A stretch of DNA of 64,000 bases from Seminavis robusta. Lineage: Eukaryota > Bacillariophyta > Bacillariophyceae > Naviculales > Naviculaceae. This document shows, in pieces, positions 10,455 to 23,758 of the stretch. The stretch lies in NCBI GenBank assembly GCA_903772945.1, contig CAICTM010000208.1, positions 1-64,000 on the forward strand, written 5' to 3'. Within the stretch, counting starts at the first letter, position 1. Each line of letters begins with the position of its first letter. The translations under genes were made by a program, and so were the position numbers. The notes under the pieces were generated by a model. The model had not been told where the DNA came from, did no database searches, and worked only from the letters and a program-made list of their open reading frames with translations.

Positions 10455-13400
10455 GTTAGAAAGCAATTCTCAACCACCGGTTACCGACCAAGCCCGGTAA
10501 TCCAGCTCTGATCTACATCAACCACCACCAACAGCCACACGCAACACTACCACCATGACGACCATCAAGTATGATCCGACGCAGGACTTCATACACTCAA
10601 CACTCACCAGCATCACTGGCCGCCCCACCCGCACAGGCATCAAACGCCTAGAAAAAGAAAACAAAGACAATGCACGTCAGATCCATAGCCTCCGCGGCAA
10701 TGGCAACGAAGGACACTTACGCCTCTGCTACACCCTAGACAGGTTCAATGCAAGGCCTGCAGTAGCCGGAACGCCATGGGTCGACCCAGTCCATCCAGGA
10801 ACACGCCCAGATGTCCCCGATGGAGCCACCGGACCCCAAATCACGCGCATGGTCTCAGCACACAAGTATGACCTCACCGAATTCCAGCTCTTCCAATCCA
10901 CCGAAAAGGCCCTCTTACGCAAGACCATGGAAGCCGTCGAAGAAGTCTACTACAAGTCTCTCCAAGACCCCGATGAAGGATACTCCACACTCAGCTACAA
11001 TGACCTCATTGTCCACCTCAACGAACAGTATGGAACCCTCACCAATGACGACCTTGACAAAAACATCGACCGCATGAATGCCAAATGGACACCAACACAG
11101 CCCATCGAACAGCTCTTCCATCAGATCAACGATGCCCGCTCCTTCGCACGCGACCATGACAACATCACTGAAAGAGCCACCATCCGTTCTGCACTTAAAA
11201 ATTTGGAAAACAGCGGCGTTTTCACGTTAGCTCTCAAAGAATGGCGCAACAAAGCCGAAGACGACCAAACATGGACCAACTTACAGACATTCTTCGCCAA
11301 GGCCAACACCGAACGCCTCCGCTCCATCACAACCAAACAAGCAGGCTTCCACGACCAGCATCAAGCCAACAATGCCAACACCAACAGCAGCCCATACTTT
11401 GTCAAAGACATGGCCGGCAACACCATGGCCTACTGCTGGACCCACGAGTCCAATGGGACCTAACCCACACCAGTCTCACTTGTCGCAACCGCCACAAAGA
11501 CCACGACGAAAAGGCAACACAGTTCAACATGCTTGGCGGACGCTGCCAAGTCAAACGCAAGCCCGGCGAAACCGCCATCTTCAAGTTCCAACCCAACAAC
11601 AACGGACCCGTCGCCCCAACAACCGCGACAAGAACGCCGCCAACAGTGCCACCACTGACGATACAGACACGACCACTACCGACAGCACCACCGGCAGTGG
11701 CACCAGCACGCTCACTCCCTGAGAAGGAGAGGAGTCGGTAAAAAATAATCGTAAAATTAGTAAAAGTAATGACAGTAACCAGACCAACAACACGAATACC
11801 GATCCCCTCACCACAAACATAGCAGACACAGGCACCGACCAACACTACGGTACCACCAGAGACACCACCATGCGCAACAAGCAACCGGACCCCAACCCGA
11901 TCGCCGTCAAGATGCCAAACAACACATACGAACGCAACACACACACCGCGAACTGGCCATGGCCAACCTACCTCCAGCAGCAACCAAAATCAAACTGTTC
12001 CCCAACTTCGATAGCAATCTAATATCGATTGGCAAATTTGTGATACCGACTGCACCGCCACATTCACCAGCACAGATCTCACCATAACAGACAACCCAAC
12101 TGACACAACCATACTCAAAGGCTACCGCAATTGCACCACGAATGGATTGTGGCACTACCGACTGACACCTCCCCTCACCAAGCAATCCCACAAACAAACA
12201 CAACAACAACAACTCCGAAAAACATTCCCGGCATGCTCCCATGCCCTCACTCAGCGGCAATCCCAGAACCAAAGACAACACCACCAGACCTGGCCGCCTC
12301 CCACGATTCCTCCAGCACATGTACCGACACTCATCCACATGCTGCAAATCACAGCTCAACCGACACACGAATCCAGCTCGTCCGCTTCGCACATGCGTCG
12401 CTTGGCTCTCCGAACACCACAACGCTCCTCCAAGCACTTGAAAAAGGATCGTGCATGGGTTCCCAGGCCTGACAGCCGCGACACTCAAGCGTTGGACGCC
12501 TAAGACAGTAGCAACTGCCAAGGGCCACCTCGACCAAACGAAAAAACAAACACTCCACCCAACCAAAATCACCACATCTCCATTCCTGCAAATCGAAAAC
12601 ACCCACCAACCAAACTCTCCAATTCAACCAAGCATCGACAATGATGAAATCCCTCTGCAACAACCGACGCATCAATGCTATGCAGCAATCTGGAACACCG
12701 ACGATGGTAAGATCTTCAGCGATCAAACCGGCCGCTTCCCCGTCCCATCTTACCGAGGCCACCAATACATTTTCCTCCTGTACGATTACGACTCTAACAA
12801 CATCATCGTCCGGCCACTACCCAACCGCAAGGGCCCCACCATTCTCGCCGCCTACAAGGACATCCACGATATGCTCGTCCACCGTGGGCACAAACCCCAA
12901 CTCTACACGCTCGACAACGAATGCTCCTCCACGCTGAAGAATTTTCTGTCCACCAACACCGTACGACTACAACTAGTACCACCCAACACCCATCGACGCA
13001 ACGCTGCCGAACGGGCCATCCGCACCTTCAAGAACCACTTCCTCTCCGTCCTCGCTACTACCGATCCAGACTTCCCAATGAACCTTTGGTGTGAGCTCCT
13101 ACCTCAGGCCGAGATGACCCTCAATCTCCTTCGACCATGTCGACGCAACCCCAAACTGTCCGCCTATGAAGCACTCCACGGCCGATTCGACTTCAACGCA
13201 ACCCCCATCGCTCCACTCGGCATGCGCGTCCTCAGCCACGAACCATCCGGCAAACGCGGCTCCTGGGCACCAAAAGGAAAAGATGCCTGGTACGTTGGAC
13301 CCGCAATGCACCACTACCGATGCTACACCACGTGGATCTGGGAAACCAACAAAACACGCATCACTGACAGCGTAGAATGGTTCCCACCCCTACACCTACA

Positions 13401-15448
13401 AGTCCCCGAACCAACACACGCCGAACAAATTCTGGCCGCCATCACGGACCTCAACACAATCTTAACCACACCAAAACACCATCCGACACAACCACCACCG
13501 ACTCTCCACCGTGACGTACTCCGACAGCTCCATGGCCTCCACGCTCCGAGTACTCCAATTCCGAGGGTGCCAGCACCAGATCCACCAACAAAACCAACAG
13601 CCAACACTACCATACACGACAATACACTCACCGACGATACCATCAAATGGATCCTCCACAACCTCGAACCTACGCACGAACCACCGACCCACACTGCCAA
13701 CAAAGCCTTCAACCCAGACACGGGCCTCCTTGCAGAATACCGCGAACTCTCGAAAAGCAGCGATGGACACTTGTGGCAACAGGGCAACTGCAAAGAATTT
13801 GGACGCCTACTCAATGGCTACAAGGAAACCAAAGGCACCAACACCATGAAGTTCATCCCCAAACACGACCTCCCCGCCGGGCGCATACCCACGTACATGC
13901 GCATCGTCGTCTCCTACAGACCCCAAAAGGAAGACCCCTACCGTGTCCGACACACTGTGGGCGGCGATAAGATCGACTATCCCTTCGAAACAACAACCAA
14001 AACAGCAGATCTCACCACCACCAAACTCTTAATCAACAGCGTCCTCAGTACACCAGACGCCAAATTCATGACCATGGACATCAAAGATTACTACCTGCGC
14101 AACCCCCTACCACGGACGGAGTACATGAAAATCCATGTGTCCGTCATTCCGGAAGAAATCATCCAACAGTACCAACTCCACGAAAACAACCTCATCGATG
14201 ACCGTGGATTCTGCTACGTGGCCATCGACGGCGGCATGTACGGCCTACCCCAAGCAGGACGCGTTGCCAACGACCGACTCGTCCCACATCTCGCCAAACA
14301 CGGCTACCACCAATCCAAACGAGTGCCAGCCCTCTTCAAACACGAAACCAGACCAATCGCCTTTGTTCTCATCGTCGATGACTTCGGTGTCAAATACGTG
14401 GGCGACGAACATGCCCGCCATCTTGAGGCGGCGCTCAAACAACAATACACAATTACTACCGACTGGACAGGCGCCCTCTACAGTGGCATCCACATGAAAT
14501 GGGACTATGTCAATCGCACTTGCGACCTATCCATGCCGGGCTACATCGATAAGGCCCTGCAACGATTCAACCATCCAACACCAACCAAACCGGAACATTC
14601 CCCATACACGTCCCAACCTCTCCACTATGGCGTACAAATGACAGCCGACACGGATACCTCCACCCCGCTAGACAAAAAGGCCACCAAACGAACCCAACAG
14701 ATCCTCGGTGTACTACTCTTCTACGCACGGGCCATTGACAACACAATGCTCACAGCACTCAGCGCCATCGCCACTACACAATCTTCACCAACAACCAACA
14801 CCCTCAAAGCCTGCAACAAACTACTTGACTACGCAGCCACTCATCCCAATGCCACCATCCGCTACAAACATAGCCCTATGGTTTTACGCATTGACAGCGA
14901 TGCCTCCTACTTAAGTGAACCCAATGCACGATCACGAGCAGCGGGCTACTTCTATTGCAGTGACAGCACCACTCCACCACAACAACCACTTCACAACGGA
15001 CCAATCCTCGTCATCAGCCCCATTCTCAAGATGGTTGTCTCCTCAGCAGCCGAAGCTGAAACCGGAGCTGCCTTCGAATGCGGGCAAGAGGGATGCCCCC
15101 TCAGAACCACACTCGAATACCTAGGCCACCCACAACCAGCCACCCCTATGCGCATCGACAACAAAGTCGCAGAAGGCATCATCAATGACACCGTGAAGCA
15201 AAAACGCTCCAAGGCCATAGATATGCGCTTCTACTGGCTGCAAGACCGCGTCAACCAGAACCAGTACACCGTGTACTGGCAACCAGGCTCCCTCAACCTT
15301 GCAGACTACCCCTCCAAACACCACCCAGCTAAGCATCACCAACGGATGCGACCAACCTACCTGTATGAGCCTGACACCACACACAGCTCCACAATGCCTT
15401 CACAAGCCCACAACATCAACACAACTCCGTACTCCTTGTGCGAGGGTG

Positions 15449-15674
15449 TGTTAAAGTCCCAATACCACTGCGACATTGACCCTTATATCCACCAGAAGCA
15501 CGTCCCACCAAGCCAACCAGCCTGACTGGTCGGCTCGCGGGACCGTCACATAGATATAGATCCGGCAGATCCCCAACGGTCATTTACCAATGACAACGGG
15601 GACAGCCACCAAAGCCAATAGCTCATAATTGTTTCTAACCTCCAGTTAAACCCTTAGAGCTATTGACTTCAATA
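15449..15674 (+). repeat. 3' LTR of the copia element
   Basis: Same 226-bp length and same termini as the 5' LTR. It is followed directly by the second CTCTC target copy, which fixes the end of the element at 15674. A short G-rich stretch (GCGAGGGTG) just upstream may be the polypurine tract. Confidence 0.93.
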
Positions 15675-16245
15675 CTCTCATTCTCGCTCCGAGAAGGAGC
15701 GGACGCCGGCTGCTTGCGAACACCCGGCCCCACCGCCCCACGCCCCACGGTACATGTAGCACCAAACAAACAGACGCTGAACCGCGTTACCAATCAACAA
15801 TTACTCACTTCTCAACCAAAAGCAAGTACATGTACCAGTACCCAGCCATAATGATCAAGTTGCTTCCATCACCCATCATAGCACCACAATATTGCCTCCT
15901 CCTGAGGAGATATGCCAATTGCTGTGGCATCTCCTGTAACAGCCCCACCAGCAAACAACCACACGCTGACCTGAACCGTGATACCAACAGCCGACTCAAC
16001 CAGAAGCCAAGACTTAGCACTCGTGTTGAAAATGTGGCTAGCTAGGAGTAATTGCTGATGCCAGATGCCAATGGAGAATCAAGAAGGAGGTACATGCAAG
16101 TCAAAACGAAGAAGTAATTCCGAAGAATTGATGACGCTCCAGGTTCGCACGACTATGGCTAGCACAGCTTTATGTACCGTATCTTCGGGAAGCTATCTTT
16201 TTCTGGTCAACCGCACAGCAGCCTGCTCTTTTTTGCTCCAGCCAG

Positions 16246-16639
16246 GACCGTCCGACGGTTTTCACACAGGATTTAAAAAATCTTGAAATTGCCACGACTG
16301 ACTGACCGTTTAAAACAATCCCTTAAACAATCCCTTAACTCATCAACTATCCCTTAAACAATCCCTTAAAGAAACAATCCCTTAAAACAATCCCTTAAAT
16401 CTTGGACTATCCCCTAAACAATCCCTTAACGCCAAATGGAAATACCATACAACTATCCCCTATTTCTTCAACTATCCCCTAAACAATCCCTTAAATAAAC
16501 AATCCCTTAACAACAATCCCTTAAATCTTTGACTCTCCCTTAAACAATCCCTTAAGAAACAATCCCTTAATTGTGCTGGTCAAGTTTTTTGTCAGTCGTG
16601 GAAGCTTTTTAAATCCTGAGTGAAAACCGTCGGACGGTC
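16246..16639. mobile_element. non-autonomous DNA transposon (MITE) with long inverted repeats
   Basis: The two ends are inverted copies of each other. Both begin GACCGTCCGACGGTTTTCAC when read inwards, continue with CAGGATTTAAAAA, and share CCACGACTGAC after an 8-nt length difference, giving terminal inverted repeats of about 50-57 bp. A CAG trinucleotide lies on each side (16243-16245 and 16640-16642), consistent with a 3-bp target duplication of the CWG type known for PIF/Harbinger elements. Superfamily assignment is inference from that duplication alone. There is no coding capacity; the inside is a minisatellite (separate entry). Confidence 0.8.
16310..16572 (+). repeat. minisatellite ACAATCCCTTAA inside the MITE
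   Basis: About sixteen imperfect copies of a 12-13-nt unit, ACAATCCCTTAA or the variant ACTATCCC(C/T)TAA, all in the same orientation, fill the space between the inverted repeats. Spacers of 0-15 nt separate some copies. Confidence 0.88.
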
Positions 16640-18109
16640 CAGCTAACTACATGTAGCCAGACTGCACACTGACCTGAAAAACTGCCTTTTGGATCTTGAG
16701 CAAAGGTCGCTCACTGCATGATACTGGTACCAGGATTCCATAACAAAAGGCATGCTGTGAGGACACTGGCAGTAACGAAAGGCATCCTGCGAGGACAGAG
16801 GCAGTACACGTACCAGCGTACACGGGTATGGTCCCGTACATAGAATGGTACATGTACGGTAGGGCTACGTCACTGATACCGTAGCACAGCATGGTTGCCA
16901 AAAATAAGCCCTCGCTGCCAAGCTGTGCTGTGACTAGGATCTGTTAGTAGTGCTACGTCACTGATGACGTAGTTGGGCTTCGATGTCGTGCTTGGAGTAC
17001 TGGGACCCCACTGTCTGGCTGGCTCTGGACTCGTCATCACAATCGAGCATCTTGCTTCCAAGATTTTGTTCGAACCTTCAATGTTCTACTAATAGGGGCC
17101 CATTGCATCGGCAACATCGCGTCTTGTCCTTTTTGCCGGAAAAGAAGCCGAACAGCCATCGAATCATTCCAGCACTTCTCGTTTCTGAGCAAAAAGACCG
17201 CAGAGCGGCCGAAGAGCATCCCAGACATCGCAGACCCACTTCGTTCGTCGCTTTGTCGACAAGACTGTTTCACTCCCTTCGCTCCATGGATTGAACTTCC
17301 TAATCGCAAAAGAAAGTCCCTTGTCCCCTCTAGCTCCCCTGTACATTTGTACATTTATTTATTTTGCCTTTCTCTTTGTTCTTCGAGAATTAAAACCAGA
17401 AGCAAAGGCCTGACGATATCAATTATTGTATAGCTATTCTACTAGTAGCTCAATTGTTTCAAGGGTGTTTTCTTTTCCGCAAAGCCTTTAGATTTCTTTC
17501 TTACGTATCATACGAAGCGGCGTGACGATCAGGTACTGTACGGTATCCCGGAGATATTTTTTTAATTGATTTTCTCTTATCTCCGAGCTTTTTGGCTGCT
17601 TTTTCGAGGGGTGCCTCTTCCTCCACCTGCTACCCTTGCAGCCTTGCAGACTTTTCCAGTCAGCTGCGGTGAGTACGGTATGCCTTGCAGTGTAGTGTGC
17701 AGTATTAGTATCGAGCCAAGAGAAGTTCACGTTCTGGGTCTTACCTTCTCATGTTCCGCTCGTGCGAAAAACTTCTCAATCTTCGTCGGACACCTGAGAG
17801 GAGCCTCACAGGAGCTAAGACTTTTTGCTTCATCCTCTTCGTCTACGTCGAAGGAAGCAATCAAACCTCCCCATTTCTTTCTTGGGTTCGTGTTCCTGCT
17901 TTCTCCTTTTCTGGGAGGGCTTCTACTCTAGCAAATATCAAAACTACCATACTGTACTATTGTAGAGCCTGTCTCTGGTCTCTGGTCTCTGTTAGCAGCA
18001 CAACTTTTTCCAATCTCAAAGCTCACAATTTTTCAGTTCACAAAAATCAAACTTTGCTTCACACCACACCATCCCTTTTGCTTGCACTCAGTAAGAAAGA
18101 AAAGACACC

Positions 18110-18361
18110 ATGCCCGAACAACGACTATCCATGAGCCCTTGCATCAGCAACAGTAACAGCAGCGACAGCTTGCCCTCTCTTCCTCAGGGGTATCCGCGTC
18201 CCAACAACAGCTTGGTCAGCCTCCTGATGGCGGGATACTGCCAAGGCTCTCCCTCCCAAAGAGTGGAGCCTACCAGAGTTCAGCCTTTGCAACCAGCAGA
18301 TGTCTTGGCGATTGTGGAGGATGTACTCCGAGAGCTCGACGACGATGTCTTCGAAGGCTGA
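18110..18361 (+). CDS. small hypothetical protein, 83 residues
   Basis: Function is not recognised. The ATG has a favourable context (GACACCATGC), and the upstream 200 bases are pyrimidine-rich and free of other ATG ORFs in this frame. The product is Ser/Pro-rich in its first half (SPCISNSNSSDSLPSLPQ) and ends in an acidic amphipathic segment, ADVLAIVEDVLRELDDDVF, that could form a short helix. There is no signal peptide or membrane segment. The acidic C-terminal helix resembles a protein-interaction tail, which is speculation from composition. The ORF may be a genuine microprotein or a chance reading frame. Confidence 0.45.
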   Translation: MPEQRLSMSPCISNSNSSDSLPSLPQGYPRPNNSLVSLLMAGYCQGSPSQRVEPTRVQPLQPADVLAIVEDVLRELDDDVFEG

Positions 18362-21300
18362 ATGACCAAACACTCCAACAGAAGCAACCACCCATCGGGG
18401 CCACCCAGCCAGGGCCAAATGTTGCATCGATGCTGTGTTGTTTTACCCGCCCTCCATTCTATGTGCATCTCGTCACATACCAATCTATCTTCCTACCTGA
18501 ACCGTTGCTACTTCAAAGTTACTAGCGTTGAATTCAAGAGAAACCAAATGAACCCATGAAGTAAGAAAGGCAACCACTACATACATAGTACATGAAATTG
18601 GTAACATTACACTAGATATGCTTTCATCATACATTTTATCAAGTTCCTACAGCCTATTTTGTACGTGTTGCTTGCTTTTGAAATGCATTTTAGTGATCTT
18701 TGCTTCATATCAGCAGCCCAAGACTTTGGGGTTCCAATCCTGTGCTGATTCGTCTCAACTGCAATCAGGAGGAGTGCCGCCACCAGAGAGGCTTTGCTTG
18801 GTTCAATGAAGCTACTCTTGCCACAGCCAGCTTTTTCATTCATGATGGCCCCTGCAGCGTCCATCCAACCCGGCCATCCACTTGCTCTCGCTCTGGTTTT
18901 CAGCAACCGATGGGGTCGCTTCACCTACAGGTACCAGGCACTGGTTTTGGTAAGCACCTAAAGGTGCAATCACTGCCAAAAGGCCAAAAAGGTAGTGCTG
19001 GGCTCTCTTCTCAAGAGAAGTTGGAAAAGCTGCCCCCGCTATGACAGCCTTTTTGTTCGCTCTGTTTGTAACAACCGCCACTGCCAGGTTTCTTTTGTCC
19101 GCGTTCTTCTCTCTTCGAAGCATCATGAATGACGATGTACATGACCACAGATCGAAGCATCTCGGGTAAAATAGTAGAGAAAAAAAGAGAAAAATCGCTT
19201 GTTGATTGGTTTTTTGGACAATGTCTGAAGTAATAGAGTTGCTCTTGCCAGCAAGTTGGAATACTCACATTCATTTTCGTTTTGACCATTTTCCAAAAAT
19301 TATTCTTTCACGCCAAAGTGAGGACACAGTTACACTGACGCAGAGAACAAGTAGATCTAGTTGAGTTGTACAGTTAGTTGTACTGTACCGATATCCAGAA
19401 TCCAGAATGACTTCTGACATCAGAAAACAATGTTTGAAGGACATCAAAAAACCGTTGCTTGAGAACCAGTCCCTGAGTCGCTGAGACCTACCGTTGTTGG
19501 GCACTGAACGCTGGGCACTTGCTCATGATCACTCCAGAACATGCTCCCAGATCTAGAAGCACAAAACACAGTCAAGACAGATGCAAAAGGCGCGTCACCT
19601 ACAAGCAGCTGGCGAAACCAGAAGCTTCTGAGAATGTTCAACCTCCAACAGCCTGACACAATCATCCCCCCATACACCATACACGGTGATACACCCCTCT
19701 AACACCAAAGTACCACGGTACAGTATAGAGATCCCATAAAGACTATCATACACATGCATGTACCATGTATGATTTCGAAAAGCTACGGTGCTCACCGCCA
19801 GCTTGCTGCATCAGCAAGCTAATTAGTTACCGGTACCTGTAGGTGTACAAAAGGAAGCATCGGGTTGGACTTCCAAGCCTCCAGACAAACAAAGAAATGG
19901 CATGCAGAAACCTCCTGGAGATCTCATCTTTAAAGCCTTTCACGTCCAGTAGGCTTCTCAACTACCGCAGCAGTTCAGAAGCACCTTCTAGGATGCTCCC
20001 GGCACTCGTGATAAAGGGGTTATCGACGATACCAGCACTCACTTTGGCAATTTGGGAGTCATACCCAGATGGATTTATAGATTCGATTCTTCAACCGCAG
20101 CTTCTCTTCTGCGTAATCTCTACAGCCAAGTGAGTAAAAGGAACAACCCTCGTCGTACATCATGGTAGCGTCGTGATACTGATTTGATTAGTGCTGATCA
20201 ACCAGTCCAACATCTTTGCTGGACGTAGCCCGTTGCCTTCAGGGCTGGACGAGCGGTTCGGTGCTTACGATGAGTGCTCGTACCCTCGTCTCGGATGAAG
20301 CTGACGATGGGCTTTCTCGTCCCGGACTTTGCGACTTTGCGTCCGGGCGACCGTGAGATTGTGAAGCCACGGTATGAGTCAGGACACGAGCAGAAAACGC
20401 CAACAGGCCCCCGCTCTGGTCCCCAAAGCTCGGTCCATGACAAGGCTTCAAGGCATACAGGATTCCCAGTGGCTCGATGTATGGGAGCCAATGTGCCTGC
20501 AGGAATACCAAAGTGGTTTGAAATGACCGTCGCCTCTGCATGAATCTCACAGATCTTGAAGTCACGAGGAGCCCTGTACGTACCGTATACCTTGCGTGAT
20601 AAGATGTCCTGCATGTGTATTCTGGGATACTTGTCAAGCTCGAGTCAGAGGGCCCAACCGGTTGGTTTCAGGGGCTAGTAGGAACTTGGTATCGATGCGA
20701 CCAAGGCAGAAAGATAGAGCGCCCCATGAAAAAGGTATCAGTGCACTCGAGATTGCTCATGTCGGCAACAAAGTCTTCCGCCACAGCTATCTTGATGTCA
20801 AATGTCCGTTGCTTTTGCATACCGGTAGCCAATAAAGCTCTTCGGAAATGAAATGTATTGCGGGTTGTAGTTTTGCGATCGATACATATGGTCGATATCA
20901 GCATGGCTCCTGCGAGCCGAACAGCACTGTGCCACATGAATTCCCCGCCACCATGCATTCGCTCAGGCGTCCAAATTGAACCCATCTCGTGCTACTAGCG
21001 TACTGTATGGCGTCCTGTGAAGATGCCCACGAGAAAGAAGAAGCCACCCGCCGACACGTACTGCTTTCCCGACTTTTTCCAAAGATTTGCAGCGCTTGGC
21101 ATTTGCCGTGTGTGGAGGATTGCCGCACTCCAGTGTCCCTTCCTCTCGTTCTTCCAACCAAATTCACACGAGTTCCAGTGCATTGCATTGCAAGCCATGG
21201 TGGCTCGTTAGGAAGGAAGAGGCAGCATGTCTGCCGAAGCCGCATTTCCGCCAAGATGGTACCAAGTCGTGGGCTTGGTGGTTTGTTTTTTTGATTGTGA

Positions 21301-21757
21301 ATTGAAGTGTAGTATTGAACTCACAAAAAAGTAGGTGACAATGATGGTGGCTGGCCCAGAGAGATACCTACCGGCAATCGATTCGATCGGTACGTCCCTG
21401 CCGTGGTATTAATTACTAATTGATGACAGAATCGAATCGGCTCAGCAGTTGGTTGAGTCACTTCATGGCGGCGATCCTCTCAGTGGCGCATGCATGCTCA
21501 TCGGGTGGTGCTTGACTGTCATTGGTGGTGTTACGGATCCGCGCCCTGCTTTGACCTCTGGCAGGCATTTAGCTACCGGTAGCTAGAGTCTAGCTGGAAG
21601 AGCTAGCATTTCGCGTCCGGTTGTGGATTTTATTGAAAGTTGGCGCGATGAAAAAAAAGATTGCCCACGAAGTCTAATAAGTCAGCGGGAGCTGCGATAC
21701 CTCGGCAGAAAGACAGATAGAAGAAGGAGGATTATGTTCGGATTGCACCCATCTTTC

Positions 21758-21930
21758 AAGCTAGCCCTGGCGACAACACCCGACTACGTCGTGTGTTGCC
21801 GCCCGGTATCATTCATTCCCTCATTGCAACCTTCTTTTTATTAAGCTAGCCCTGGCGACAACACCCGACTACGTCGTGTGGTGCCGCCCGCTACTCTATA
21901 ATTTACCAGCTGTCATTCCCTTATTGTAAC
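21758..21930 (+). repeat. 85-bp tandem duplication
   Basis: AAGCTAGCCCTGGCGACAAC begins at 21758 and again at 21843, with 48 nearly identical bases, including CCGACTACGTCGTGTG. The copies then diverge but realign at CATTCCCT(C/T)ATTG(C/T)AAC. Confidence 0.8.
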
Positions 21931-22140
21931 TCTAACCTTTACAGCTCCTGCTGGCTTATTGTGCTGTTGTGATGATTGCACTAACCTTAAATATTAATGA
22001 TTTATTCCTACCCCTAACTTGTATTGAACCATCACTGTTCAGTTTTGTTGTCTTATGACTATCTCTATCTTTATACTTTGGCTTCACCGGAATAGGAAAT
22101 AGGAAATTCGGCTTTTTTTCAGCGTTCGTCTCCTGTTTCC

Positions 22141-22676
22141 TCAGTTTGCTCGCAATCCAGACATTGTAGTCAGCTACGGTACCGTAGGCAGAGAGTTACA
22201 TCGATCCGTGACAGTGGCAACAGTACCGAACACACTCAGGTTCCGCTTTACTGGCTACACTCCGTTACCGGTACCTTGCATTGGATCCTTATGACGAATA
22301 CATGCACAACCGAACATTGTCAATCCAGCCGTTGTAGCCAGTTGCCGTAGAGTTACATCGATCAGTGATAGTGGCAACAGTACCGAACACACTCAGGTTC
22401 GGCTTTACTGGCTACACCCCGTTACCGGTACTTTGCATTGGATCATTATGACGAATACATGCACAACCGAACATTGTCAATCCAGCCGTTGTAGCCAGCT
22501 ATCGTAGAGTTCATCGATCGGTGACAGTGGCAACAGTACCGAACACACTAAGGTTCGACTTTGCTCGCAGCACTCGGTTACCTCGCATTGGATCCTTATG
22601 ACGAATATACGCACAACCGAATATTGTCAATCCAGCCATTGTAGCCAGCTGCCGTATAGCTAGTGGCAACAGTACT
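22141..22676 (+). repeat. 157-bp satellite-like tandem array, about 3.4 units
   Basis: The landmark AGTT(A)CATCGATC occurs at 22194, 22351 and 22508, a spacing of 157 bp. Each unit also carries GTGGCAACAGTACCGAACAC, CCGTTACCGGTAC, GCATTGGATC(C/A)TTATGACG and GTCAATCCAGCC. Units differ at roughly 5-10% of positions, with the last unit the most diverged and truncated. Confidence 0.9.
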
Positions 22677-23758
22677 TGACTTGCACATACAGGAAAATGG
22701 GTACCGACATTGGAATCACCACCAAAACAGTCGGAAATAACAAGAAGGGATGAATCCAGTAGGAGGATCCACTCTCTTGTGTGTTGTTGCCTCTTCCGGT
22801 GGCTGTTGCCTTTCAATGACTCGACGACGATAGGCTCCTCTGTTCAGGCTGTTGGTAGGGCTGGAGTTAACAGAGCCTCCTCTTCCGTAACGGCAGCCTC
22901 TTCCTCTTCTTATCCGGAGCGATCGACCGTCGACAATGGTAGTTCACCGGCCGTCGGCAGTGCAGCAGAGAAAACAACAAATAGATATGGGTTTTGTTTT
23001 CTGTGCTGAACTGAAGAAAACCAGCGACTTACCCTTGCTTTTCAAATTGCACCAACTTGGCCGTCATGGGCCGAGAACTGACTGCCATCCCATGGTCCAT
23101 AGGATTCAATGAGGGATGGCTTTCGAATCTGCACCGGAGACGACCGGCTTGAGTGAGGCTTGACAATAGAGATAATACTAGTAGAGGTGCGATCGACCGA
23201 TCGATTCGAATAATTAAAGAACAACTCACCTGTTGACGGCCGAGCTTGGAATTCTCTCCTGAATACCATAGAAATTCAACGAGGGAGAGAAGTCAGCGCT
23301 GCACCTTCAATAACAGGCTTGATAATGAGCTTAGATCTACCTTGAATCGAATGGAATCATTCGATCGATTGACAGTTTATCCTTAACCTTAGTAACTTCA
23401 ACGGTTCTTTTATTCCACGAATGGATCTAAATCTTTCGAAAGAGAACCTGTTACTTAAGGATACACATGACCGTTGATTCTGCAACTGAAGTGCGGCTAC
23501 TCTTTTTTCCACAGTAAACGCCGGCAAATCGATTTTGGAGTGCAACTCAGGGGGTAACCAAAAGGAGCTTCGTCTCATGGAGACGTAATAGCATTAAAGG
23601 GGTTGAGAACTCAGGCAGTTTACCTGCCGAGGTTAGGGATCAAGTTAACCCCAGATCCAATGGATCTTCGTGAAACCCTCATCATGGAGGATCCATTCCA
23701 TCTCCACACTTCTTTAGAAAGCTTAGTAGGACAGAAACAATTGAAGAGGAAGGCCACC

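Larger units (their letters stand above)
10229..15674 (+). mobile_element. Ty1/copia LTR retrotransposon fossil, CoDi-like
   Basis: A 5.4-kb LTR element with direct repeats of 226 bp at both ends, flanked by the 5-bp duplication CTCTC (10224-10228 and 15675-15679). A gag-like region occupies about 10.55-11.75 kb and a pol region about 12.4-15.5 kb, in copia order: integrase, then reverse transcriptase, then RNase H. Recognisable pol signatures include YGLPQAG, IVDDFG and a C-terminal ADYPSKHH, which resemble the diatom CoDi elements. The two LTRs differ at about 4 of 226 positions, so the insertion is young. The ends and most of pol look whole, but the gag-protease part appears broken by a small number of interruptions (perhaps two to four), so I treat it as a fossil. 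The CoDi assignment is from memory of the family. Confidence 0.93.
15675..18109. other. intergenic with a MITE
   Basis: Apart from the MITE at 16246-16639 there is no supported feature. ORFs at 16983-17294 and 17566-18134 are short and overlapping with no domain. The 300 bases before 18110 are C/T-rich, as expected of a promoter and 5' UTR for the small ORF that follows. Confidence 0.5.
18362..23758. other. repeat-rich intergenic region, no supported gene
   Basis: No ORF over 140 codons and no domain is visible. The ORFs at 20198-21305 overlap on both strands. One minus-strand stretch near 20670-20850 reads like degraded coding sequence (DFVADMSNLECTDTFFMGRS), but no family was recognised. 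Two repeat arrays (21758-21930 and 22141-22676) are listed separately. A GAATCGAATCG-type simple sequence and TCGATCGATCGA-type palindromes occur near 21370-21440 and 23190-23360. Confidence 0.5.

Noticed and set aside
16310-16572. CCCTTAA array as interstitial telomere sequence
   Set aside because: The unit is 12-13 nt and contains ACAATCCCTTAA, not a clean CCCTAA repeat, and it is enclosed by the inverted repeats of a MITE.
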